Origin: JBCBKP01 sp038746265
GTDB taxonomy: Bacteria > Planctomycetota > Phycisphaerae > Phycisphaerales > UBA1924
Direction: 5' to 3'
NCBI GenBank assembly: GCA_038746265.1
Contig: JBCDKU010000014.1
Span: 1-41,761 of the forward strand
DNA: 41,761 nt
Part shown: piece by piece, positions 7,736 through 15,837 of the stretch
Layout: the number at the start of each line of letters is the position of its first letter
Numbering within the stretch: the stretch's first letter is position 1
Notes under the pieces: model-generated
Told to the model about the DNA's origin: nothing
What the model saw: only the letters and a program-made list of their open reading frames with translations
The model's database searches: none
Translations under genes and position numbers: made by a program

Positions 7736-9543
7736 CAGTTGTCGTCGCCGCCATTAGCCGGGGGCGGCGGGGCAGACTGGCCTTCCCCCGCGTCCTGCTT
7801 GTTGGCGATCGCTTCGAGACGGCCGAAGTAGTGCTTGACGGCGTCGTGCAGCTCGCGCGGGACACGCATGGTCTCGACGGCCTCGGTCGCCTGCTGGCTC
7901 GAGGCGGCGGCGGTCTGCGCGAAGGTCTGCTGACTCTCGCCGCGGACCTGCTGCCCGTAGATCAGCGTCGAGGCGATGATCGGCCCGCCCTCTTCGGTGC
8001 GGACGTTGGCCTTCTGCTTCTGCAGGACGAACGGCGCATCGACCGAGCCGGGTCCACTGCCCGATTCGCCGCGTCCCGCGCCGCCGGAGCCCGCGTTCGA
8101 CATCTGGCTCTGGCCCTGCTGGAACTGCCCGATCTGCCCGTTGCCGGGCGAGTTGCCGTTGCCCTGGCCTGGCATCTGACCGGGCATGCCGCCCGGCTGC
8201 ATGCCCTGCATCTGGGCCTGGACCATCTGCATGGCTTCGTTGATGGCGGCCATCTCGCCCGCCATTTGTTCCATGGCGCCCATCTGCTGGGCGGCCTGGT
8301 CGAGGCCCTGGTTCATCTGCTGCTGCTGCTGGCCGCCCGCGCCCTCGCCCTGCTGCATCGCCTGGGCCATCTGGCCCATCGCGCCCGCCATGCCCTGCAT
8401 CGCTTCCATCGCGGTCTGCTGGGCGGCGGCCTGCTGTGCCATCTGCTGCGCCTGGGCGGCGGGCACGCCCGCCTGCTGCAGCGCCTCTTGGAGCGCCTGC
8501 GGGTTCTGGCCGAGCTGCTGGGCCTGCTGCTCGCTGAGGCCGGCCTGCTGGAGCTGCTGCTGGAGCTCACTCTGTGAGTTCGCGAGCTGCTCGAACTGCT
8601 TCTTCATCTGCTCGAGGTTCCGCTGCAGCTCGGCCTTCTCCTCCGCGGAGAGTTCGCCTGACTGCGCCTGCTCGGCGAGGTTCTCGAGCGCCTGCCGCGC
8701 CTTGGAGAAGTTGCCCCGGGCGAGGCTGCGGCCGAACTCGGCCATCGGGCCCTGCGGCGTCTTGAGGTTCTGGAGCGACCGCTGCATCGCCTCGAGCTGC
8801 TTGGCTTGCTGGCCATCGGCCTGCTTGCGGAGCTCGTCGGCGACTTTGGTGAGCCGCGCGATCTCGCGGCGCTGGATCTCCTCGGGCCGCTCGATCTCGT
8901 CATCGCGGGTCGGGTCGTTGTCGCCCGGCCCGTCGCCCTCCTCGGGCTGCTCGATGCCGGCGCGCTCGAGGACCTTCTCGAGCTCCTGCTTGTTCTCCTG
9001 GATCTCAAGCTTGACCTGCTTGACCTGCTCCTCGGCTTGCTCTTTCTCTGCTTGCTTGGCGATCAGGCCCGTCACGTCGTACTTCGGCGCGAGCATCAGA
9101 CCGCCCACGACCAGCACGAGCGCCAGCGGCGCCCACCACAGACGCGGGGCCTCGATCGGGACGGCGTCGCGCAGCACCACGCGGCGTGCGCGCTCGCCCG
9201 CGGACTGCACGACCGCCTTCGACCAGCCGTCGCCCTGCTTCGAGACGACGACCGCGGTGCTGAGTGTCTCGCGCAGGTCCGCGCGGCGGTCCACCTCGTC
9301 GGCGAGATCCACGCCCCGCGGACGGGTGACGAGCACCCAGACGAGCGCGCTCGCGGCGGACGCACCCAGACCGATCAGCGCGAGCACCTTCCACGGCATC
9401 GACGAGGGCGTGAGCTTCTCGACCAGCACCAGCGCGAGACCGACGACCAGCGCGGCCGTCAGGGCCCACGTGAGCGTCCGCAGCAACGCATTGATCGCGA
9501 GGCGGCGGGCGGCGGCGGCGAGGACGCGGTCGATCGATTCCAT
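7735..9543 (-). CDS. Membrane-anchored Gln-rich coiled-coil protein (DUF4175-like architecture)
   Basis: A 602-residue protein with two membrane segments near the N-terminus (about 22-48, LTWALTAALVVGLALVLVEKL, and 56-80, VLALIGLGASAASALVWVLV) and a third at about 139-156 (LWWAPLALVLVVGGLML). A very long helical region follows, rich in Gln, Glu, Lys and Ala (about 170-470), and then a Met/Gly/Gln-rich low-complexity stretch (MQPGGMPGQMPGQG). The C-terminal 100 residues look folded again (PRELHDAVKHYFGRLEAIANKQ). The layout recalls DUF4175 proteins and the coiled-coil partners of MoxR/BatA-type operons, but I cannot claim homology. The ATG at 9543 is preceded by GGAAGGA. It heads the operon with the substrate-binding lipoprotein and the amidohydrolase. 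Confidence 0.72.
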   Translation of the reverse strand: MESIDRVLAAAARRLAINALLRTLTWALTAALVVGLALVLVEKLTPSSMPWKVLALIGLGASAASALVWVLVTRPRGVDLADEVDRRADLRETLSTAVVVSKQGDGWSKAVVQSAGERARRVVLRDAVPIEAPRLWWAPLALVLVVGGLMLAPKYDVTGLIAKQAEKEQAEEQVKQVKLEIQENKQELEKVLERAGIEQPEEGDGPGDNDPTRDDEIERPEEIQRREIARLTKVADELRKQADGQQAKQLEAMQRSLQNLKTPQGPMAEFGRSLARGNFSKARQALENLAEQAQSGELSAEEKAELQRNLEQMKKQFEQLANSQSELQQQLQQAGLSEQQAQQLGQNPQALQEALQQAGVPAAQAQQMAQQAAAQQTAMEAMQGMAGAMGQMAQAMQQGEGAGGQQQQQMNQGLDQAAQQMGAMEQMAGEMAAINEAMQMVQAQMQGMQPGGMPGQMPGQGNGNSPGNGQIGQFQQGQSQMSNAGSGGAGRGESGSGPGSVDAPFVLQKQKANVRTEEGGPIIASTLIYGQQVRGESQQTFAQTAAASSQQATEAVETMRVPRELHDAVKHYFGRLEAIANKQDAGEGQSAPPPPANGGDDN

Positions 9544-9655
9544 GCGTGTCCTTCCAGAGCGGGAGCGGTCTAGGTCCACTCCTCGATTCGATGCTACCGG
9601 CCGATGGGTTCATCGGGTTCGCGGCCGCCCTTTATTCGGTCGCAGGGACGCGATA

Positions 9656-9665
9656 TTGCGCGCAA
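9656..9665. promoter_or_regulatory. 10-bp palindrome in the divergent intergenic region
   Basis: TTGCGCGCAA is a perfect palindrome in the 178-bp gap between two divergent genes (starts at 9543 and 9722), within the most AT-rich part of that gap. It could be an operator half-site pair. I see no other copy near another promoter here. Confidence 0.25.
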
Positions 9666-9721
9666 ACCGTGTGCTTTGCCCGAACTTGCATCGAACAGAT
9701 CGGGCGGCGACACTCCGGGGC

Positions 9722-10873
9722 GTGCACGTCGTGATCCCCATCGAGCGGGCCCTGACCCGGCCCTGGAACGACACCGGGCAGTGGGCCGCCGCCCTCGGGC
9801 GCGGGCTCGTCCGGGCGAGGCTCCGGGTGACCGTGCTCGCGGACACCGTGCTCGACACCCGGCCATTCGAGGACGCGGGTCTCACGCTCGACCTGCGGCG
9901 GCCCGACGCCTCAATGAACGCGCGGCGGCCGCTGGCGTTCCGGCGGTGGGCGCGGAGGCGAGCGGAGGAGGTCGGGGCGGACGTGGTGCTGAGCCTGAGC
10001 CGCACGATGCCGGGCGATGTGTGGATGCCGCTCGGGCTCTCGGCGGCCGAGGAGGCGGCGTTCCTGTTCACCGGGCGGAATCTGGTCGCGAAGGCATTCC
10101 ACGCGGTCGGGCGGACATGGCTGCCTCAGCTCTCGCTCGCGGAGCGGTACGCCGCTCGGGAAGGGCGGCGGCGGGCGTCGCCCGTGCTGCGGCTTTCAGG
10201 TCCGGGCGGCGGGCCGACGGAGCTGATGACCGCGAGCCTGCTCGATCATCCGACGGATGAGGAACTGCGTTCGCTCCGCGAGCGGACGCGGGGCGTGCTG
10301 GATCTTGCCGAGGATGACGTGGTCGCGCTGGCCTCGGCGCCCCACCTGGGTGATGCAGGATGGGCGGAGATGCTCGGCGGGCTTGCGCGAGCACCGGGGG
10401 GCGTGCGCCTGTTGGTTTGCGGGGGCTCACCGCACGCGGTGATGTCGCGGGCTCGGGCGGCGGGCAGCGCAGACCGGGTGACGGCGATCTCGGGGGTCGC
10501 GGATCCGTCGGCGGTCATGGCGGCGTCGGACGTCGCGGTCAACGCGGCGTTCCACCCGAGGCGGTTCGGCTCGGGACGGTTTGTCGCCGACGCGATCCGG
10601 ATCGGGCGGCCCGCGCTGTGCGCCCGGCGGGCGCCGGGGTCGGGGCTGATCGAGCCGCCCGGGTTCGGGTCGCCCCCGGTCGGTCTGGTCGTTGAGGAGA
10701 ACGCGCCGGAGGCGTGGGCGCGGGCGTTCGAGACGGCGTGCGACCGGGCGTGGCGCGAGCGGGCGACGAAAGCCGCCCGGCACATCGGGGCGGCGCTCGG
10801 GATGGACGCACTCATCGAGCGGCTGGTTGTTCTGCTGGATCGGGTTGCTTCGGACCGGGTTTCGAGCCGATAA
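9722..10873 (+). CDS. GT-B-fold glycosyltransferase (family 4-like)
   Basis: A 383-residue protein that resembles lipopolysaccharide- and exopolysaccharide-type glycosyltransferases and would move a sugar from a nucleotide-sugar donor to a cell-surface glycan. The N-terminal half has an acceptor-domain look (VVIPIERALTRPWNDTGQWAAALGRGLVRARLRVTVLADTV). The C-terminal half has a Rossmann-like run (VRLLVCGG, then VTAISGVADPSAVMAASDVAVNAAFHPRRFGSG), matching the donor-binding part of GT4 enzymes where a DLFVxPS-like stretch and an E-x7-E motif are usual; here the motif is loose (AFHPRRFGSGRFVADAI). The start is GTG 9722 or GTG 9731, both with weak ribosome-binding sites. It lies 72 bp before gspF on the same strand, so it may be co-transcribed with the secretion genes. 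Confidence 0.72.
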   Translation: MHVVIPIERALTRPWNDTGQWAAALGRGLVRARLRVTVLADTVLDTRPFEDAGLTLDLRRPDASMNARRPLAFRRWARRRAEEVGADVVLSLSRTMPGDVWMPLGLSAAEEAAFLFTGRNLVAKAFHAVGRTWLPQLSLAERYAAREGRRRASPVLRLSGPGGGPTELMTASLLDHPTDEELRSLRERTRGVLDLAEDDVVALASAPHLGDAGWAEMLGGLARAPGGVRLLVCGGSPHAVMSRARAAGSADRVTAISGVADPSAVMAASDVAVNAAFHPRRFGSGRFVADAIRIGRPALCARRAPGSGLIEPPGFGSPPVGLVVEENAPEAWARAFETACDRAWRERATKAARHIGAALGMDALIERLVVLLDRVASDRVSSR

Positions 10874-10945
10874 CCGCCTGCGAGCATGCAGGCTCGCGTT
10901 GCAACGGTGCATCGGTCGCCAGACGCGAGCGGTAGGATCCAGTCG

Positions 10946-12154
10946 ATGTCGCGAGCCGCTCTCTCGAATCCCAAGTCGTTCCTGTATCTCGCCGCCAAGC
11001 AGGGCGGGGGGCGGTCGGTCGGGCTCAAGGCCGCGATCAGCGAGCGGGCGCTGGCGGATCAGCTCCGGCGGGACCGGCTGGTGCTGCTGCAGACGTGGGC
11101 GCTGCCCTCGTGGGTGTCTGCCGAGCAGGAGATGAAGCTCAAGGACCAGGCGGCGCTCAACGATCAGCTCGCGCAGCTGCTCGAGCGGGGCGTGCCGCTG
11201 GTCGAGGCGCTCGAGGTTTCCGAGTCGGTCGTCAGCGCGGCGCAGCGCGAGCGAGTGCGGCGGATGCGGGAGCTGGTCGCGGGCGGCAAGAACTTCGCCG
11301 AGACGGCGCAGGTCGCGGGGGGGTTCGATTCGGTGACGGTCGCGGTCTACCGAGCCTCGGAACAGACCGGCGACCTTGCGGGGGCCGCGCGCCAGCTCGC
11401 GAAGACCGCGCGGCGGCGGCTCGCGGTCAGCGGCAAGGCAACGACGCTTCTGATCTACCCGGCGATTGTGGGCACGATCGGCTTTCTGGCGTCGATGATC
11501 CTGATCGTGTTTGTGCTGCCGCAGATCGCGGACTCGATCGAGGGCGCGGGCGCAGAGCTACCGGTTTATACGAAGATTCTGGTCGGGATCGGTGACGGTC
11601 TTCGGATCAACTGGCTGCCGGTTCTGATCGGCGTGAGTTTCCTGCTGACGACGGCGATCCTCGCGCGGAAGACGGTGCTGCGCGGACTCGGCGTGGTCGC
11701 GCGGAGCATCCCGGGGTTCGGCGAGGTGCTTCTGACGCAGGAGCTCGCGCGGTTCTTCGCGGTGCTCGGCGCGATGTCGCGGGCGGGCGTGCCGCTCGCG
11801 GACGGGCTCGCGGTCGCTGCTCGGGCGATCGGGTACCCGAAGCTGCGTCGGCAGCTCGACCGGATGCGCGCGCGGCTCGTGCAGGGCGGCGTGCTGAGTT
11901 CGCTGATCGATGAGGTGGACACGCTGCCGCTCTCAACTCGGAAGCTTTTGATCGCGGCGGATCGCGCGGGCGATCTGGATCAGGCCTTCGACACGCTTGC
12001 GGAGGACATGGGCGAGCGGCTCGACGTGCAGACCTCGCGCCTGCTGGCGGCGCTGGAGCCGATCCTGATCGTTTTGCTGTTCCTGGTAATCGGGTCGCTG
12101 ATTCTGGCGATCATGATCCCGATCCTGTCGATCGCGGGGCAGGGCGCGGGCTGA
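10946..12154 (+). CDS. gspF: Type II secretion / type IV pilus inner-membrane platform protein GspF/PilC
   Basis: A 402-residue member of the T2SSF family, the polytopic platform that couples the secretion ATPase to pseudopilus assembly. It shows the duplicated cytoplasmic domain: LNDQLAQLLERGVPLVEALEVSE in the first half and FFAVLGAMSRAGVPLADGLAVAAR in the second. Membrane segments lie at about 176-199 (YPAIVGTIGFLASMILIVFVLP), 225-245 and 365-392 (LEPILIVLLFLVIGSLILAIMIPI). ATG 10946 is preceded by TAGGA (10933-10937); an in-frame ATG at 10886 would add 20 residues unlike the family. It heads a run that supplies pseudopilins and the L/M-like platform proteins. The ATPase GspE and secretin GspD are not present, so the machinery is split across the genome. 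Confidence 0.92.
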   Translation: MSRAALSNPKSFLYLAAKQGGGRSVGLKAAISERALADQLRRDRLVLLQTWALPSWVSAEQEMKLKDQAALNDQLAQLLERGVPLVEALEVSESVVSAAQRERVRRMRELVAGGKNFAETAQVAGGFDSVTVAVYRASEQTGDLAGAARQLAKTARRRLAVSGKATTLLIYPAIVGTIGFLASMILIVFVLPQIADSIEGAGAELPVYTKILVGIGDGLRINWLPVLIGVSFLLTTAILARKTVLRGLGVVARSIPGFGEVLLTQELARFFAVLGAMSRAGVPLADGLAVAARAIGYPKLRRQLDRMRARLVQGGVLSSLIDEVDTLPLSTRKLLIAADRAGDLDQAFDTLAEDMGERLDVQTSRLLAALEPILIVLLFLVIGSLILAIMIPILSIAGQGAG

Positions 12155-12222
12155 GCCGGCGGGCTGTCCGGTTTATTCGGTCTTTCTTCGAGGATTCCCC
12201 GTCCGATTTGTCGCTCTTGGAG

Positions 12223-12326
12223 CGGGCCCGGAGGCCCGATGAGTACCATTTCCATGCCTCGGAACGCAACATTTCCGGCGGCGGATGAGTAGGACACTTC
12301 TGGACGGCGCCCGGCGATTCGGGCGC
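12223..12326 (+). promoter_or_regulatory. Two hairpins in the leader of the major pseudopilin gene
   Basis: The 205-bp gap between gspF and gspG contains CGGGCC (12223-12228) and GGCCCG (12233-12238) around a CGGA loop, and GCGCCCG (12307-12313) and CGGGCGC (12320-12326) around a 6-base loop, ending 34 bases before the start. The first may attenuate read-through from gspF. The gap and the stronger ribosome-binding site suggest that gspG is expressed separately, as expected for the most abundant subunit. Confidence 0.35.
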
Positions 12327-12359
12327 TGCCATCAAGCACGCTTGGGAGGCGAACTGGCC

Positions 12360-12821
12360 ATGGGAACTTCTTTTACCTCGGTACTGTCTACCTCGGCAAA
12401 GGCTACCTCGGCTCGGACGGATCGCGTGTGTGCGCGTCGCGCCCGCGGCTTCTCGCTGATTGAGATCTCGTTTGTCGTGATCCTGATCGGCATCCTGACA
12501 TCGGTCGCGGTCGTCGGTCTCAACGCGGCGCTCTCGAGCGCGCGGCTGCAGACGACGGAGTCTTCGTTGAAGACGCTCAAGGCGAACATCTCGGCCTACA
12601 GCGCGCGGTTCGGCGAGTTCCCGTCGGCGATCGAGGACATGATCGGCGTGAGCTACGACCAGGTCCCGGTCGATGCGTGGAAAACGCCGTTCTACTACCG
12701 GCAGCGTCTGCAAGCATTGCCAGGACAGCAGCCGTACATCCTCGCGTCGCTCGGCCCTGATAAGACGGTCGACACCGAGGACGACATCGACGCGCACGCT
12801 CTCGATCAGGAAGGGAACTGA
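12360..12821 (+). CDS. gspG: Major pseudopilin GspG-like
   Basis: A 153-residue type II secretion pseudopilin. The prepilin signal is RGFSLIEISFVVILIGILTSVAVVGL: the signal peptidase would cut after Gly30, leaving Phe31 first and Glu35 at position +5, followed by the hydrophobic helix. The C-terminal half matches GspG (FGEFPSAIEDMIG, VPVDAWKTPFYYR, YILASLGPDKTVDTEDDIDA); the last part corresponds to the calcium-binding loop of this subunit. ATG 12360 is preceded by GGGAGG (12344-12349). An unusually long basic leader (30 residues) precedes the cut site. It is the first of four pseudopilins in the cluster. Confidence 0.9.
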   Translation: MGTSFTSVLSTSAKATSARTDRVCARRARGFSLIEISFVVILIGILTSVAVVGLNAALSSARLQTTESSLKTLKANISAYSARFGEFPSAIEDMIGVSYDQVPVDAWKTPFYYRQRLQALPGQQPYILASLGPDKTVDTEDDIDAHALDQEGN

Positions 12822-12864
12822 TCCTCTGATCGCGTGATCTTTCGATCGCGGTAAGGACTTTCGT

Positions 12865-13575
12865 TTGACGACCACGCGTCGAGCCATCCAGCGGATCGCG
12901 GCGAGCCATGGGCGGGGGCTGACGCTTCTCGAGACGCTCCTGGCTTCGATCCTGCTCGCGATGGTCACGCTTGCGATCACGTCGATCGTCTCGACGATCT
13001 CGGAAGCGGCGACCGAGCAGCAGCAGCGGCTCGCAGCCGCGGAGCTCGCCAACCGGATCATGCTGATCCGTGTCGATGACGAGGAGAACCTGCCGGGCGA
13101 GACGCAGACGATCGCGTATCGGCCGAGCGAGGAGACACCCCGCAAGCAGTGGCGGTACCGCTGGCGGCTGGTCGAGCAGGACGGCGTGCGGCTCGAGCCC
13201 TCGGCGACGGCGCGCGGCACCGCGAACGGCGGGACGAGCGACGCGGTGCAGGGGCTCGTGCAACGGACCAAGCTCGTGCGGGTCGATGTCTGGCTCAGCG
13301 AAGAGTCGGACGGGTCGTTCACGGATACGCCGCTGGTGCCTCGGGCGACGGCGGTGCGGCTGGTGAACCCGCTGAACCTTCGGAACAAGGACTCGTTCAG
13401 CCGGCGGTACAGCGGCGAGGAGGGAACCGCGCGGCTGCTCGAGGACGTGCTCGAGGGCTCGCCCGACGCCGCGGGTGGTGCGCCGCCGAATGCGGCGCAG
13501 CAGGTCCGCGATGCGCTGCGCGCGGGGCAGTCGAATCGCCCGGTGCGCAACAGCTCCGGCGGGGGCGGGCCGTGA
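12865..13575 (+). CDS. Minor pseudopilin of the GspI/GspH type
   Basis: A 236-residue protein starting TTG 12865 behind AAGGA (12853-12857). The prepilin motif is GRGLTLLETLLASILLAMVTLAITSIVS, with a cut after Gly18, Leu19 as the first mature residue and Glu23 at +5. Most pseudopilins have Phe or Met at +1, so Leu is a small deviation. The C-terminal part is Gly/Ser/Pro-rich and looks disordered (GAPPNAAQQ, NRPVRNSSGGGGP). Position between GspG and a GspJ-like protein suggests GspI; I cannot exclude H. Its stop overlaps the next start (TGATG). Confidence 0.72.
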   Translation: MTTTRRAIQRIAASHGRGLTLLETLLASILLAMVTLAITSIVSTISEAATEQQQRLAAAELANRIMLIRVDDEENLPGETQTIAYRPSEETPRKQWRYRWRLVEQDGVRLEPSATARGTANGGTSDAVQGLVQRTKLVRVDVWLSEESDGSFTDTPLVPRATAVRLVNPLNLRNKDSFSRRYSGEEGTARLLEDVLEGSPDAAGGAPPNAAQQVRDALRAGQSNRPVRNSSGGGGP

Positions 13576-14915
13576 TGCGGAAGTCGCGCACAACGCGCCG
13601 CGGCTTCACGCTGGTCGAATTGGTGCTGGCGTCGGTGATCGGTTCGCTGGTGTTGCTCGGCGCGCTGGCGGTCTTCCGGCTGATCGAGACGTCGGACAGG
13701 TCGATGCAGGCGCGGTTTGAATCGACGCAGGAGACCGCGATCGCGCACCAGGCGATCCAACGCTCGCTCATGCGGCTCGTGCTCGCGGATGAGGACTCGG
13801 TGAGCCTGACCGAACGGAGTCCTGAAGAAGCGCTCGACGAGGATCAGGCCGAGCAGGCCGCGGACGACGCGACGTCGCGGAACAGCGGCGACGATGCCGC
13901 GGCGAGCGACGAACCTGACGCCGACGAGGATGACGACGACTTCGAGCTCCTGAACGACCAGGACCGGATCGAGCGGCCGCGGCTGGTGCTCGAGCGGGAG
14001 TGGTCGGAGACGATGGCGCGGATGGCGCAGGCAGCGCGGATCGACGGCGTGAACCTGCTCGATCCCTCGCTCGGGCTCGGCTTCCCGCAGCGGCTCGAGG
14101 TGGTCCTGATCGAAACGCCGCTGCCTCCGGGGTTCGAGGTCGGGCGGCCGAGCTGGCTGCCTCGGCGGACGAACGAGGTGGCGGAGAACATCGCGCTGTT
14201 CGCGAACGCGTCGGCGGGCCGCGAGGGCGGCGTGCGGGGCGTGTTCGAGCTGCGTCCCGACGGAGCGCGGGAGCTGATCCTCGCGGGCATGGGGCTCAGC
14301 TCGCGGACGCTGCTCCGCGCGGAGGGCGTGAAGATTCCGCGCGAGGCGCGCGACCCCAAGGGCTGGACCCTGTGGTGGCGGCCGGTCACCGAGACCGAGT
14401 ACGTCGTCCGCGAGTCGGGGCGTGTGTTCGATCCAGATTCGAACCCCGAGTACCTCGCGCAGGCGATCCCGCTCCTTCGGGGCGTGACGGTCGCGCGGTG
14501 GGACGTGATCGCAGACCGCGCGGTCGAGGGCTCGGACCGCCGCGTGCTCGAGCGGTATTCGGAGTACCGGGCGCTGAGCGAGACCGATGTGCCCGGGTAC
14601 GTCGAGCTCGAGGTCGAGACGGCGTCCGGCGTGTTCCACTCGTGGGCGTTCGAGATCGGCTGGGTCGTGGACGCCGCGTTTAGTCCCTCGACGGGCGTGA
14701 TCGAGGCGATCAGCGAGCAGCTCGAGCTCTCGGGCGAGGAGCTGCCGAACGTTGATACCGACGGTGACGGCATCAACGACGCGATCGCGTCGTCGGACGC
14801 GACCGGTTTGGGACAATCGAGCCGACCGCAGACCTCGTCGGTCACCGGCGGCCGCCCGGGCGAGAGCGTCGAGGGTTTCGAGCGCGACACGACGCGTCGG
14901 AGGGATCCGCCGTGA
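13575..14915 (+). CDS. Minor pseudopilin GspJ-like, enlarged
   Basis: A 446-residue protein, over twice the usual GspJ length. The prepilin motif RRGFTLVELVLASVIGSLVLLGAL has a cut after Gly10 and Glu15 at +5, then the long GspJ-like helix with RFESTQETAIAHQAIQRSLMRL. A highly acidic insertion follows at about 85-125 (EEALDEDQAEQAAD, then DEPDADEDDDD). Near the C-terminus, residues 394-402 read DTDGDGIND (14754-14780), a DxDxDG calcium-binding loop of the kind found in dockerins and type 3 thrombospondin repeats. The ATG at 13575 overlaps the previous TGA and its stop overlaps the next gene. Family placement rests on the prepilin motif and order. Confidence 0.7.
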   Translation: MRKSRTTRRGFTLVELVLASVIGSLVLLGALAVFRLIETSDRSMQARFESTQETAIAHQAIQRSLMRLVLADEDSVSLTERSPEEALDEDQAEQAADDATSRNSGDDAAASDEPDADEDDDDFELLNDQDRIERPRLVLEREWSETMARMAQAARIDGVNLLDPSLGLGFPQRLEVVLIETPLPPGFEVGRPSWLPRRTNEVAENIALFANASAGREGGVRGVFELRPDGARELILAGMGLSSRTLLRAEGVKIPREARDPKGWTLWWRPVTETEYVVRESGRVFDPDSNPEYLAQAIPLLRGVTVARWDVIADRAVEGSDRRVLERYSEYRALSETDVPGYVELEVETASGVFHSWAFEIGWVVDAAFSPSTGVIEAISEQLELSGEELPNVDTDGDGINDAIASSDATGLGQSSRPQTSSVTGGRPGESVEGFERDTTRRRDPP

Positions 14916-15796
14916 TGCGCCGCACCCGTGAACGAACGCTCGTACGAGAACGTCGCGGCTTTGCGCTTCCGATCGTCATGCTGCTGGCGTTGGTCGTCGG
15001 CCTGACGTCGTCGGTGATGCTGACGCGGCACGTTGCGCAGGTGCGGCTCGTGCAGAGCCAGTACGAGAGCTACCAGGTGCAGCACGGCATCCGAGGCCTT
15101 CAGGAGATCGTGGGCAACTGGTTCGCGCTTAACACACGCATCGGCGTCGAGCAGTACCTCGACCCGGACGGGCTCGCGGCGACGCTCTACCCGGGCGACG
15201 GCACCAAGATCGAGATCAGGCTCTTTCAAGCGAGCGGGCGGCTGCTCAGCAACACAAGCCGCGTGCAGTCCGGTCTGGCGATCGAGCTCGAAGACGCCAA
15301 CCGGCGGCTCGAGCGGAGCGTCCGGCGGCGCGAGGAGCGGGACCTGCTGACACGGCCCGTCGGGCCCGCGGGGATCTCGGTGGTCGATGCGGATCGGCGG
15401 GTGCTCGAGGCGGTGATCGAGGCGGTCACGGATGGACAGGGCGCGATCGGTCTCATGAGCGAGCTCGATGAGCGGATCGAGCGGAACGAGGACTCGCCCA
15501 TCGGGGCACAGGATCTCGGCCGGATCATCACCGAGCAGGACTTTGACCCCGAGGTCACCCAGAAGCTCGCGGCGTTGCTCAGCCCCGTGCGGCGGCTGTG
15601 GGAGATGGAGCTCCGCGTGCTGGGCACGGGCGTGAACATCACCCGGGGCGAGCTCGCCCGCTACCGGGCGTACGTCTCGGTGCCCGAGGAGGGCAGCTCG
15701 ATCTCGCTGCCGTTCCTTTCATGGGAAACCGTGGAGCCCGAGCAGGCGGCGACCCGCGAGCGGGCCCAGCGGCAACTCCAAGCCGGACGGCGGTAG
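14915..15796 (+). CDS. Minor pseudopilin GspK-like
   Basis: A 293-residue protein. The prepilin-like motif RRGFALPIVMLLALVVGLTSSVML follows a short basic leader (cut after Gly15) but has no Glu at +5 (Phe-Ala-Leu-Pro-Ile), which is the diagnostic feature of GspK, the tip subunit that starts pseudopilus assembly. Size also fits GspK (about 300). The C-terminal half is charged and helical (LDERIERNEDSPIGAQDLGRIITEQDFDPEVTQKLAALL). ATG 14915 overlaps the preceding stop (TGATG); a GTG at 14912 is also possible and lies better for the GGAGGG at 14899-14904. Confidence 0.72.
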   Translation: MRRTRERTLVRERRGFALPIVMLLALVVGLTSSVMLTRHVAQVRLVQSQYESYQVQHGIRGLQEIVGNWFALNTRIGVEQYLDPDGLAATLYPGDGTKIEIRLFQASGRLLSNTSRVQSGLAIELEDANRRLERSVRRREERDLLTRPVGPAGISVVDADRRVLEAVIEAVTDGQGAIGLMSELDERIERNEDSPIGAQDLGRIITEQDFDPEVTQKLAALLSPVRRLWEMELRVLGTGVNITRGELARYRAYVSVPEEGSSISLPFLSWETVEPEQAATRERAQRQLQAGRR

Positions 15797-15837
15797 AATC
15801 GCGTTCAGGGGCGGATCTCGCCGAAGGATCGAGCAAG

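Noticed and set aside
8186..9721. Upstream extension of the glycosyltransferase frame by 512 codons
   Set aside because: The extension runs antisense through the coiled-coil gene and consists of Ala/Cys/Trp/Ser shadow; the enzyme begins at GTG 9722.
12111..14816. 901-codon minus-strand frame across the pseudopilin genes
   Set aside because: Antisense to four genes with clear prepilin motifs; the translation is Arg-rich low complexity.
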